From: Bacteroidales bacterium
Lineage (GTDB): Bacteria > Bacteroidota > Bacteroidia > Bacteroidales > Bacteroidaceae
Length of the DNA stretch: 64,000 nt
NCBI GenBank assembly: GCA_029218405.1
Contig: JAQXRG010000055.1
Coordinates: 1-64,000 of the forward strand
Direction: 5' to 3'
Position numbers and translations under genes: made by a program. The notes beneath the pieces are model-generated. The model was given only the letters and a program-made list of their open reading frames with translations, was not told the origin of the DNA and did no database searches. Of the stretch, positions 1-7,802 are shown piece after piece. How positions within the stretch are numbered: position 1 is the stretch's first letter; each line of letters opens with the position of its first letter.

Positions 1-1953
1 CATCTTCTCCACCATCTCGGCGCGGCTCGATGCGGAAGTCCATTCCTTGAACGGTTTCATCACAATCATCACGTCAGCGTCTTCCACCGACATAGGGTCG
101 GTAGGCACCTCTGCCGTACCAATCTTGGCCACCACGTGACGGATTTCAGGAAACTTCTCTTTCAGTACCCGTTCCGCCTCGACCGACACCTCGATGCTGC
201 GTGTGAGCGAGCTGCCCGCAGGCAGGGTCATCTGCATGGCAAAGTCCCCCTCATCAAGAGTCGGAATGAACTCCGCCCCCAAGCGAGTGAACAGCAACAG
301 CGAAGCCGCCAGCAAGGCAAAAGAAGTGCCAAGGGTGATCCCTACCCACCGCATGCAGTGATGCAACACCTTATTATATAAGCTGCCCAACTTTGCGAAG
401 AAGCGGTCGGCCAGCGTGGGACGGAGCGAAATGGTACGCTTCAAGAAAAGCGAGGCCATCATGGGCACATACGTGAGCGACAGCAGCAAAGCCCCGATGA
501 TGCAGAACACCAAGGTCTTCGCCATCGGTGTGAAATACTTTCCTTCGATACCGGTCAGGGTCAGGATAGGGAAAAACACTATCAAAATAATCAGGACGGC
601 GAACGTGGCACTCTTCACCACCCGTTCGGCACCCTGCCCTACCTCCTCGTTCATCTCCTCGACAGTCAGCGTGCGTCCCGACAAGCGACGGGTGTAGAGA
701 TGCGCCAGAATACCTTCGAGCAGGACAATCGAACCATCGACCACAATGCCAAAGTCAATGGCCCCGAGGCTCATCAGGTTGGCGGACACGCCGAAGATCC
801 GCATCAGGATGAAACCGAAGAGCATGGCCAAGGGAATGACAGAAGCCACGATGATGCCCGCACGTAGATTGCCGAGAAAGACGATGAGTACCAGGAAGAC
901 GATGATGGCTCCCTCGATGAGGTTGTAGATGACCGTAGAAATGTTACGGTTCACCAGTTCCGAACGGTTGAGGTAAGGCTCGATGGTCACGCCTTCGGGC
1001 AGCATCTTCTGCACCCTTGCCACTCGCTCCTCCAGGACCTGCGTCACCACGTTGGCGTTCGCCCCCTTGAGCATCATGGCGATACCGCCTACACATTCTC
1101 CCTCGCCGTCCATGGTCATGGCTCCGAAACGTTTGGGGGCACCGAAGCTCACCCGCCCGATGTCGCTCACATGAACCGGCATACCGCCCCGGTTGGCCAC
1201 CACGATGCGCTCCACGTCCTTGACGGACGAAATCATGCCTTCGGAACGGATGTAATAGGCACGGCCCGCCTTCTCGATGTAACTGCCCCCCGTGTTCTGA
1301 TTGTTCTTCGAGAGGGCCTCGAACACATCGGACAGCGTTATCTGGAGTGCGGAAATCACGTCGGGGTCAATGGCTATCTCGTACTGCTTCAGGTAACCGC
1401 CGAAACTGTTGATTTCCACAATGCCCGGAATGCCTGACAACTGACGCTTGACAATCCAGTCCTGGATGGTGCGCAGTTCCATCGCGTCGTAGTCCTCGCG
1501 GTGGCGCTCATCGACCCGCAGCACGTACTGGTAAATCTCGCCCAGCCCGGTGGTGATGGGCATCAGCTCGGGGGTGCCCAGCTCCGGCGGAATCTCTCCC
1601 GCCACGGTCTGTATCTGCTCGTTGATGAGCTGCCTGGCCTGGAGCGTCGGCACACTCTCCTTGAACACTACGGTGACCAATGACAGCCCGAAGCGCGACA
1701 CGGAGCGGATTTCCTCCACATTCATGATGTTGCTCATGGCTATCTCCACCGGCATCGTGATGAGCTGCTCCACCTCCTGCGGAGCCAGCGTGGGCGACAC
1801 GGTGACAATCTGCACCTGGTTATTGGTGATGTCGGGCACCGCGTCAATGGGCAGTGTCAGCATCGAAAAGATTCCACCTGCGAGCAGAAACAAGGTCGTC
1901 AGGGCGACGAAGAGTTTCGACCGGATGGAGAACCGTACAATCTTCGCAAACAT
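1..1953 (-). CDS. CusA/CzcA-family heavy-metal RND efflux pump, 3' end cut off by window edge
   Basis: Inner-membrane proton-driven RND transporter that exports metal cations through a tripartite pump. I translated the minus strand directly, since the ORF track shows only shadows here. It begins MFAKIVRFSIRSKLFVALTT and contains the family landmarks DAVPDITNNQVQI, the first periplasmic domain, then the transmembrane block with GAIDFGIVVDGSIVLLEG, whose acidic residues form the proton relay. 651 residues are present of the roughly 1,030 usual, so the C-terminal half lies outside the window. Metal specificity (Cu/Ag versus Co/Zn/Cd) cannot be decided from this part. The start ATG sits 25 bases downstream of a TATATTTG -7 element. 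Adaptor and outer-membrane genes would be expected to the left of the window. Family call firm; substrate unknown. Confidence 0.93.
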   Translation of the reverse strand, partial: MFAKIVRFSIRSKLFVALTTLFLLAGGIFSMLTLPIDAVPDITNNQVQIVTVSPTLAPQEVEQLITMPVEIAMSNIMNVEEIRSVSRFGLSLVTVVFKESVPTLQARQLINEQIQTVAGEIPPELGTPELMPITTGLGEIYQYVLRVDERHREDYDAMELRTIQDWIVKRQLSGIPGIVEINSFGGYLKQYEIAIDPDVISALQITLSDVFEALSKNNQNTGGSYIEKAGRAYYIRSEGMISSVKDVERIVVANRGGMPVHVSDIGRVSFGAPKRFGAMTMDGEGECVGGIAMMLKGANANVVTQVLEERVARVQKMLPEGVTIEPYLNRSELVNRNISTVIYNLIEGAIIVFLVLIVFLGNLRAGIIVASVIPLAMLFGFILMRIFGVSANLMSLGAIDFGIVVDGSIVLLEGILAHLYTRRLSGRTLTVEEMNEEVGQGAERVVKSATFAVLIILIVFFPILTLTGIEGKYFTPMAKTLVFCIIGALLLSLTYVPMMASLFLKRTISLRPTLADRFFAKLGSLYNKVLHHCMRWVGITLGTSFALLAASLLLFTRLGAEFIPTLDEGDFAMQMTLPAGSSLTRSIEVSVEAERVLKEKFPEIRHVVAKIGTAEVPTDPMSVEDADVMIVMKPFKEWTSASSRAEMVEKM

Positions 1954-1977
1954 ATCTCTATCTATTGATTTGTCGGA

Positions 1978-1985
1978 CAAATATA
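1978..1985 (-). promoter_or_regulatory. Putative -7 element of the RND pump gene
   Basis: TATATTTG on the minus strand matches the Bacteroidota TAnnTTTG -7 box, 25 bases before the pump ATG. No TTG-type -33 box is visible at 19-21 bases, so this is a partial match; it may need an activator. Confidence 0.4.
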
Positions 1986-2005
1986 GATGTTTTCTATATT
2001 GGGTA

Positions 2006-2022
2006 TTCTCCGTACTGGAGAA
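2006..2022. repeat. Inverted repeat between oxyR and the RND pump gene
   Basis: TTCTCC and GGAGAA form a perfect 6-bp dyad with a 5-base spacer. It sits just upstream of the pump's -7 box and downstream of the oxyR stop. It lacks a T-run in either direction, so an operator for a metal-responsive regulator is as likely as a weak oxyR terminator. Confidence 0.35.
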
Positions 2023-2062
2023 AACTGCTACTATTTGTACGCGTTCTATACTGCCGCCCCGC

Positions 2063-2989
2063 TCACACCCGCTGCTCGGTGTTGTTGAGCTTCAGCATCC
2101 GCGGAGGCACGCAGCGCACGATGTTCTCCACCAGCAGGTCGCGCAGGGAGTGGCGCACAAAGTCGCGCGAGGTCATCAGCACAATCTGCCGGGTGGGAAT
2201 GGGCAAGGCAAACGGACGGACCAGCTCCTTCTGCACTCCGGAGAGCTGCTCCAAGGCCAGCTCGGGAATAAAGGTGACCCCCTGGCCGCCCTCCACCATG
2301 CGCATAAAGGTCTCGATGCTGCCAAGCGTGTAGGCTTCCTGTGCCTCGCGGGCCGACTTGAGCCGGCAGAACTTCACCAACTGGTCGCGGAAGCAATGCC
2401 CCTCATCGAGCAGCCATAGCTGCTCATCCTCCAGGTCGGCGGTACGGACCGAACGGCAGGCGAACAAAGGGTCCTCGCGCGACACATAGACGATGAACTG
2501 CTCGTAGTAGAGCGGCACTTGCTCGTAGTCCTCCATATCCGGCAGACTGACCAGCACCGCCGCATCGAGGGTTCCCTCGCGCAACGCCCGACAGATGTCC
2601 GCCGTCTTCAGCTCCGTCACCCGGAGGTCGGTTTCCGGATGCTCCTTCCGGAGCCGGGGGAAGAAACGAGGCAAGAGGTAAGGCGCAATGGTCGGCAGCA
2701 CCCCCAGCCGGAAAGTGCCTGCCAACGAATGACGCTCTTCATCGACGAGCTCTTTCACCCGGGCGGCGGCGGCCAACACCTCCTCGGCCTGCTCCACCAC
2801 CCGCAGTCCGATACGGGTCGGCGTGACCTGCTGTGAGGAGCGTTCGAAAAGCTTCAGTCCCAGCTCAGCCTCTAACTTCTGCACCATGGCGCTCAACGTA
2901 GGCTGAGTGACGCCACACTGTTCGGCAGCCCGCGCGAAATGGCGCATGCGACAGACTGCCACGATGTATTCAAGTTGTTGCAATGTCAT
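2063..2989 (-). CDS. oxyR: Peroxide-sensing LysR-type regulator OxyR
   Basis: Transcription activator of the peroxide response. An N-terminal winged-helix domain (about residues 1-60, MTLQQLEYIVAVCRMRHFAR) is followed by the LysR substrate domain. The redox pair is visible as GHCFRDQLVKFC. With the ATG chosen here the cysteines fall at residues 199 and 208, exactly the numbering of the E. coli OxyR disulfide switch. The ORF track starts 24 bases earlier at a TTG (2,989-3,013), which I reject because MTLQQLEY is the usual OxyR start. Length 308 aa is normal. Divergent from a PTPS-like gene; a good promoter and an OxyR-like operator lie between them, suggesting autoregulation. Its target genes such as katA, ahpCF or dps are not in the window. 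Confidence 0.95.
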   Translation of the reverse strand: MTLQQLEYIVAVCRMRHFARAAEQCGVTQPTLSAMVQKLEAELGLKLFERSSQQVTPTRIGLRVVEQAEEVLAAAARVKELVDEERHSLAGTFRLGVLPTIAPYLLPRFFPRLRKEHPETDLRVTELKTADICRALREGTLDAAVLVSLPDMEDYEQVPLYYEQFIVYVSREDPLFACRSVRTADLEDEQLWLLDEGHCFRDQLVKFCRLKSAREAQEAYTLGSIETFMRMVEGGQGVTFIPELALEQLSGVQKELVRPFALPIPTRQIVLMTSRDFVRHSLRDLLVENIVRCVPPRMLKLNNTEQRV

Positions 2990-3010
2990 ACGGTTCAGCA
3001 ATTGTTTTTT

Positions 3011-3042
3011 CAAAGATAAATAGATTTCATCACACCTGCAAA
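3011..3042 (-). promoter_or_regulatory. oxyR promoter
   Basis: Minus-strand TTTG, 20-base spacer, TATCTTTG: an exact match to the Bacteroidota sigma-ABfr consensus, leaving a short leader before the oxyR ATG. The first ATAG half-site of the putative OxyR operator overlaps it. Confidence 0.72.
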
Positions 3043-3066
3043 CGAGTCTGAATAGATTTCATCTAT
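3019..3066. promoter_or_regulatory. Putative OxyR operator (two AATAGATTTCATC direct repeats)
   Basis: The 13-mer AATAGATTTCATC occurs twice, starts 32 bp apart. The second copy continues to give ATAG-N7-CTAT, the classic OxyR dimer site, and is also a dyad (ATAGAT-TTC-ATCTAT). The first copy keeps the left half and has CACA in place of CTAT. In E. coli the two dimer sites repeat every 22 bp; here the spacing is 10 bp, one helical turn, longer. Its place over the oxyR promoter and upstream of the divergent gene fits autoregulation and co-control of that gene. The link to OxyR is inferred from motif and position. Confidence 0.5.
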
Positions 3067-3086
3067 CCTATCATCGGATTTGTCTG

Positions 3087-3117
3087 TTGGCAGTGAACAA
3101 AATTCTGTGTAAGTTTG
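3087..3117 (+). promoter_or_regulatory. Promoter of the PTPS-like gene
   Basis: TTGG, 19-base spacer, TAAGTTTG matches the Bacteroidota consensus and gives a leader of about 65 bases ending in an unusually strong Shine-Dalgarno (AAGGAGGA) eight bases before the ATG at 3190. Confidence 0.68.
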
Positions 3118-3189
3118 TCCTATCAAAAAAGAAAAACCAAAAAGAAACAAACCGATTAACAACATTATTAATATTAAGGAGGAACAATT

Positions 3190-3753
3190 ATGAGAAGTAT
3201 TACTACATTTGACTTACAGTACGCACACCGTTTCTATGGATTCCAAGGCGAAGCCCAATACCTGCACGGCCACACCGGCGTGTTGACCATCGAGGTGGAA
3301 GACAGCGTAAACCCTGGTGTGAACATGGTCTATCCGTGTAACGAAATACAGAAAGTGGCATGGGACGTGCTGAAGAACTTCGACCACGCCCTCGTGCTCC
3401 GCGAGGATGACCCGTTGCTGCCTGCCATCCTCGACGTGTACGAAAAGCAAGGCATCAAGAACGGACACCCGCAGAACACCATGAAGGGAGCCGCTTTCAA
3501 GACCGAACTCTGCACCGCCTATCCCGACTGCCGCCTCGTGGTGACGAAGGAGACCCTGACGGTGGAAGGCATGATCAAGATGGTGTACGACCTGCTGAAG
3601 GACAAACTCAACATCGCCAAGCTGACCTTCACCAGTGGTGTGAACGCCGCTTCCTGCGAGTTTACCGACCGCAAGGAAATTGACCGTTGCCCGCTCTGCG
3701 GCATCGCTCTCGACGAGAACGGCGTCTGCCCCAAGTGCGGCTACCGCAAGTAA
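3190..3753 (+). CDS. 6-pyruvoyl-tetrahydropterin synthase-like protein with C-terminal zinc ribbon, catalytic Cys absent
   Basis: Member of the QueD/PTPS T-fold superfamily (COG0720), which acts on dihydroneopterin triphosphate and related pterins. Zinc ligands of the family are visible: AHR (His13) and LHGH (His26, His28), and the Asp-His pair FDHAL (Asp65-His66). The catalytic Cys that sits four residues before LHGH in QueD/PTPS is Ala22 here, and the conserved DF of the following strand is PC (Pro49-Cys50). The Glu of the late KET motif also does not appear at its expected place. The last 25 residues are a CPLCG...CPKCG zinc ribbon (Cys167/170/180/183), not present in QueD. It has a strong RBS and faces oxyR across a shared control region. 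It may carry out a different pterin reaction or be a binding or regulatory protein. Confidence 0.8.
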   Translation: MRSITTFDLQYAHRFYGFQGEAQYLHGHTGVLTIEVEDSVNPGVNMVYPCNEIQKVAWDVLKNFDHALVLREDDPLLPAILDVYEKQGIKNGHPQNTMKGAAFKTELCTAYPDCRLVVTKETLTVEGMIKMVYDLLKDKLNIAKLTFTSGVNAASCEFTDRKEIDRCPLCGIALDENGVCPKCGYRK

Positions 3754-3787
3754 GCCCCTGACAGAAAGAGCCTCTCTCTTTCTGATA

Positions 3788-3834
3788 ACAAAGACACAAA
3801 GACCCGTCAGCCAACGACCTCTTTGTGTCTTTGT
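3788..3834 (+). terminator. Stem-loop after the PTPS-like gene
   Basis: A perfect 15-bp inverted repeat, ACAAAGACACAAAGA with its complement, separated by 17 bases, 35 bases after the stop codon. There is no clean T-run, so termination is inferred from position. A related ACACAAAG/CTTTGTGT hairpin occurs at 12321-12349. Confidence 0.5.
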
Positions 3835-4183
3835 GCTTTCAGGAGTCCATCTCCCCTTGGATCCATGAAAGATTTCTGTCGTCCATTAACGCATATTAAC
3901 CATCTATTCGTAGGAAAAACGAGGATTATTTCGTTCTTTTGCAATCTATCATCAAACTTCATGTATCACTTTTACAGAACAGCGTTATGAAACGGCTACT
4001 TTTTGACAGGTATTCAGAGCAGGCTCTGCAGGAGCTGCACCGCTATCGGGCCGTCATGTTCAGCCCGACCCCTTCTTCGTGCTTTCACCCTGCGAACCGC
4101 TGACGGCGCACGCAGCGGTCGTAGCGTGTTGTCTTACGTGCGTCCATCCCACCCTAATCATCAACAAAAAAAACGGTTATACA
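3835..4183. other. Long leader/intergenic region upstream of putA
   Basis: About 350 bases without a recognisable gene. A loose -7-like TTCTTTTG stands near 3940. An ATG at 3987 opens a 38-codon ORF (MKRLLFDRYSEQALQELHRY...), ending at 4103, in a different frame from putA and without a clear RBS. It matches nothing I know. It could be a leader peptide, a remnant or chance. Confidence 0.4.
3987..4103 (+). CDS. Possible 38-aa leader ORF upstream of putA
   Basis: ORF MKRLLFDRYSEQALQELHRYRAVMF..., ending 80 bases before the putA ATG. It is too short for the ORF track. It is not proline-rich, so a classical proline attenuator is unlikely. The first 24 residues look helical and charged like a real protein start; the rest does not. 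No homology can be claimed. Kept only as a candidate. Confidence 0.2.
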   Translation: MKRLLFDRYSEQALQELHRYRAVMFSPTPSSCFHPANR

Positions 4184-7100
4184 ATGAACACACCGACCAT
4201 TACCGAAGTACAAGAATGGGTAATGAAGCTCTACCAGACATGCGAAAGCACCATTACCGTCGAAGAACGTAAAGAACAAGAAAAATATGCCATCATGGTG
4301 CAACGCCCGCAGGACAAGAAATTCCTGGTGAAGATGCTCGATGAATCCTCCCAGATTCGTGACCGCAAAAAGCTGGCTTTGCGCATCAAGGCATTGATTG
4401 ACCTCTACGGCGTACCTCAGTTCCTCAACAAGCGCGACGCTCTCCTGTTCAAACTCTACCAAGCCTTTGGCTATCATTTCGACTTCATCGCCATCCCCAT
4501 CATCAAGCGCCGCCTGCGTTCGGACACCTCGAAAGTCATCATCGACGAGGCCCGTCCGCGCCTGACCGAGCACCTTGCCACCCGTTTCAAGGAGAAAATC
4601 GGACAGAACGTGAACCTGCTGGGTGAAGTGGTGCTGGGCAACGGCGAGGCCGACAAGCGCTACCAGCACTACTTAGAGGCACTGGAAAGCCCTGACATCA
4701 ACTATATTTCTGTAAAAATATCGGGCATCTACGCCCAGACGCACGCGCTGAACTACGAAGAGAGTTTCCCTGAACTGGTGCGCCGCATGTCGGAACTGTA
4801 CCAGAAGGCCATCGACTTCCCCTATGTGGACGAGAACGGACGGAAACGTGCCAAGTTCATCAACCTGGACATGGAGGAGTACAAGGACGCGCATTTCACC
4901 ATGCGCCTGTTCAAGCACGTGCTGAGCCTGCCGCAGTTCAAGAACTACGAGGCGGGCATCGTGGTACAGGCCTACCTGCCCGACGCATACGAGTTCCAGG
5001 GCGAACTGCTGGAGTTCGCCAAGGCCCGCGTGGCCGCCGGCGGCGCTCCCATCAAGATGCGTATCGTGAAAGGCTGTAACCTGGAGATGGAAACAGTCGT
5101 CTCTTCCCTGCGCGGCTGGCCGAACCCCGTGCGTAGCAGCAAGACGGAAGTGGACGCCAACTACCTCCACCTTCTGGAACGCGGCCTGAAGCCCGAGAAC
5201 GCCAAGGTGCTGCACATCGGCATGGCCTCGCACAACCTCTTCACCATCGCCTACGGTTACCTGCTCTCGCAGCGGTACGGCACCCCGAAGGACTGCTTCT
5301 GCTTCGAGATGCTGGAAGGAATGGCCAACCATGTGTGGCGCGCCCAGTCCCTCCTCGGCAACCATGTCATCCTCTATACACCGGTGGTAAAGGACGAGCA
5401 TTTCCTGAACGCCGTCTCCTACCTGGTCCGCCGCATGGACGAGAACACGGCCCCCGACAATTTCCTGACCCATTCCTTCAACCTGAAACCCGGCACCGAG
5501 ACCTGGCAGTTCCTGCAGCAGCAGTTTGAGGACGCTTACGCCCTGAAGGACAAGCTGACCCACATCCCGACCCGTACTCAGGACCGTCACCTGCCCTATG
5601 TGCCGGTGCCTCCCGCCGACGAACTGGAGAACGAGCCGGACACGGACTTCGACCGCGAAGTGAACCAGCAGTGGCAGCGCGAAATCTTTACCAAGTGGAA
5701 GAAATCAGAGAAGGACACGCCCGACATCCTGCCCCTCCAGATTGGCGTGAAGACCGTCATCACCGAAAAACGCCACCGTTACATGGACCGCTGCCAGGAT
5801 GACAAGGTCTGCGTGTGCGAAATGTCCATGGCCGGACAGAAAGAAATCCAGGAAATCCTGCACATCGCCGAGACTGACCCGGCCGGCTGGCGCAAGACCT
5901 CGTTAGAGGAACGCCACCGCATTATGTTCGCCGCGGCCAACAACCTGGGCAGCCTGCGCGGCGACCTCATCGGCTGCATGTGCGCCATTACCGGCAAGAC
6001 CGTGACGGAAGGCGATGTGGAAGTGTCGGAAGGTATTGACTATGCCCGCTTCTACACCACGACGATGAAGAAGTTCGCCGCGCTCGACGATGTGGAAATC
6101 GCCCCCAAGGGCACCATCCTCGTCATCTCGCCGTGGAACTTCCCTTGCGCCATCCCCGTGGGTGGTGTGGTAGCCGGACTGGCCGGCGGCAACACTGTCA
6201 TCCTGAAGCCCGCTACCGTAGCGGCCCCCGTCGCCTGGCTGTTTGCCAAGGCCTTCTGGGACGCTGGTGTTCCGAAAGAAGCCCTGCAGGTCATCATCAC
6301 CGACCGGGAGGCCCTGCAGACCCTGACCGCCTCGCCGGTGGTGAAACACGTCATCCTGACCGGCGGCACCGACACGGCCCGTGCCATCGCCAAAGCTGTG
6401 CCCGCCACCCCGCTGTCGGCAGAGACCGGCGGCAAGAACGTCATCATCCTCACCGCCTCGGGCGACCGCGACCATGCCATCATGAACATTGTCGCCTCCG
6501 CCTTCGGCAACGCCGGCCAGAAGTGCTCCGCCTGCTCCCTCCTGCTGGTCGAACAGTCGGTGTATGACGACAAGGACTTCCAGGACAAGCTGAAGGACGC
6601 CGCCACCAGTATGAAGGTGGGCAGTGTGTGGAACGCCGGCAACATCGTCGGTCCGATGATTACCAACGAGAACGAGAAACTGCTGAAAGCGCTGACCTTG
6701 GAGCCCGGCGAAAGCTGGCTGGTACCGCCCCGGTTCCTCGACGAAAAAAGATACATCCTGGCCCCGACCGTGAAGTGGGGCGTGAAGCCGGGCGGCTACT
6801 CCTTCCGCACCGAACTGTTCGGCCCGATGCTGAGCGTCTGCCCCATCCGCGACCTGCAGGAAGGCATCGACCTGGTGAACGGACTGGACTACGGACTGAC
6901 CTCCGGCCTGCAAAGCCTGGACGAGAACGAGCAGAAGCTGTGGAAGAACTCCATCCAGGCCGGTAACCTGTACATCAACCGAGGCATTACCGGTGCCATC
7001 GTCAACCGCCAGCCCTTCGGCGGCATGAAGCTGTCGGCTTTCGGCGGCGGCGTGAAGGCAGGAGGTCCCAACTACTGCGCCTGCTTTGTCCACATCACCG

Positions 7101-7618
7101 ACAAGCCCGGCAGCCGCACGGACTACAAGGCCAGCTACGAGAAAGCCTACCGGGAGGAATTCAGCCGTCCGCGGGACATCCATCACCTGTACGGCGAGCA
7201 GAACCTCTTCCGCTACCTGCCGCTGAAGAGCATGGTGCTCCGCCTCTTCCCCGGCGACACCGACGAGCAGGCCGCCAGGATAGCGTGCGCCGCCCGCCTG
7301 TGCGGCACGCCGCTCACCATCAGCTTCAACCCGTCGGATGACCGTTCGAAGACGTTGGCCGCCCTGAACTGTCCGCTGAAGAAAGAAAGCCTGTCTGACT
7401 TCCTCGGCTCCATGAACCGCTACGAGCGCATCCGTACCTGCCGCGCCGACCTGCCCGCTGAGATGTACGCTGCAGCGGCCGCCGCCGACAAGTACATCGC
7501 CACCGCCGCTCCGGTGAAGGACGGACGGGTAGAGCTCATCCACTACATCAAGGAGCAGAGCATCGCCTTCGAGTACCACCGGTACGGCAGTATCTCCGAA
7601 GTGCCGGCAGATGAATAA
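4184..7618 (+). CDS. putA: Bifunctional proline dehydrogenase / L-glutamate gamma-semialdehyde dehydrogenase
   Basis: Oxidises proline to glutamate: the FAD-dependent PRODH domain makes pyrroline-5-carboxylate, and the NAD-dependent aldehyde dehydrogenase domain converts its hydrolysed form to glutamate. Reading 1,144 aa from the ATG at 4184: PRODH barrel at roughly residues 130-470 (NYISVKISGIYAQ, HIGMASHNLFTI), then ALDH at about 540-1000 with PWNFP at about 650, the general-base Glu in SAETGGKNV at about 747 and the catalytic Cys in GQKCSACS at about 781. The tail beyond about 1000 is an extra C-terminal segment. I see no N-terminal ribbon-helix-helix DNA-binding domain, so this is a non-repressor PutA. 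The ORF track starts 35 codons earlier; MNTPTITEVQEW is preferred because the extension is unlike the family. A terminator follows. Confidence 0.96.
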   Translation: MNTPTITEVQEWVMKLYQTCESTITVEERKEQEKYAIMVQRPQDKKFLVKMLDESSQIRDRKKLALRIKALIDLYGVPQFLNKRDALLFKLYQAFGYHFDFIAIPIIKRRLRSDTSKVIIDEARPRLTEHLATRFKEKIGQNVNLLGEVVLGNGEADKRYQHYLEALESPDINYISVKISGIYAQTHALNYEESFPELVRRMSELYQKAIDFPYVDENGRKRAKFINLDMEEYKDAHFTMRLFKHVLSLPQFKNYEAGIVVQAYLPDAYEFQGELLEFAKARVAAGGAPIKMRIVKGCNLEMETVVSSLRGWPNPVRSSKTEVDANYLHLLERGLKPENAKVLHIGMASHNLFTIAYGYLLSQRYGTPKDCFCFEMLEGMANHVWRAQSLLGNHVILYTPVVKDEHFLNAVSYLVRRMDENTAPDNFLTHSFNLKPGTETWQFLQQQFEDAYALKDKLTHIPTRTQDRHLPYVPVPPADELENEPDTDFDREVNQQWQREIFTKWKKSEKDTPDILPLQIGVKTVITEKRHRYMDRCQDDKVCVCEMSMAGQKEIQEILHIAETDPAGWRKTSLEERHRIMFAAANNLGSLRGDLIGCMCAITGKTVTEGDVEVSEGIDYARFYTTTMKKFAALDDVEIAPKGTILVISPWNFPCAIPVGGVVAGLAGGNTVILKPATVAAPVAWLFAKAFWDAGVPKEALQVIITDREALQTLTASPVVKHVILTGGTDTARAIAKAVPATPLSAETGGKNVIILTASGDRDHAIMNIVASAFGNAGQKCSACSLLLVEQSVYDDKDFQDKLKDAATSMKVGSVWNAGNIVGPMITNENEKLLKALTLEPGESWLVPPRFLDEKRYILAPTVKWGVKPGGYSFRTELFGPMLSVCPIRDLQEGIDLVNGLDYGLTSGLQSLDENEQKLWKNSIQAGNLYINRGITGAIVNRQPFGGMKLSAFGGGVKAGGPNYCACFVHITDKPGSRTDYKASYEKAYREEFSRPRDIHHLYGEQNLFRYLPLKSMVLRLFPGDTDEQAARIACAARLCGTPLTISFNPSDDRSKTLAALNCPLKKESLSDFLGSMNRYERIRTCRADLPAEMYAAAAAADKYIATAAPVKDGRVELIHYIKEQSIAFEYHRYGSISEVPADE

Positions 7619-7650
7619 CACGATTGTCACCCGTTCATAGCAATTACCGG

Positions 7651-7709
7651 CTGCCCTCCCCCGAAAGATGGAATTATTTCCTTAATTCGGGAGGGGGCAG
7701 CATTTTTTC
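7651..7709 (+). terminator. Rho-independent terminator of putA
   Basis: CTGCCCTCCCCCGAA pairs with TTCGGGAGGGGGCAG (one wobble, one mismatch) across a 20-base loop and is followed by CATTTTTTCG. Confidence 0.75.
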
Positions 7710-7720
7710 GGGCACAGAGG

Positions 7721-7751
7721 TTGGTAATGTTCGAGAACTTTCCTAACTTTG
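7721..7751 (+). promoter_or_regulatory. mdh promoter
   Basis: TTGG, 19-base spacer, TAACTTTG: full consensus Bacteroidota promoter 50 bases before the mdh ATG and directly after the putA terminator. Confidence 0.78.
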
Positions 7752-7802
7752 TAGCGCGAGAAAGCCAATACACTTTTAACAACAACATAAAGAATTAATA
7801 TT

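Noticed and set aside
136-2419. Series of plus-strand ORFs at the left end
   Set aside because: All are antisense to the RND pump or oxyR, which carry the real motifs.
5903-7630. 575-aa minus-strand ORF opposite putA
   Set aside because: High-GC antisense frame of putA with repetitive Gly/Val composition.
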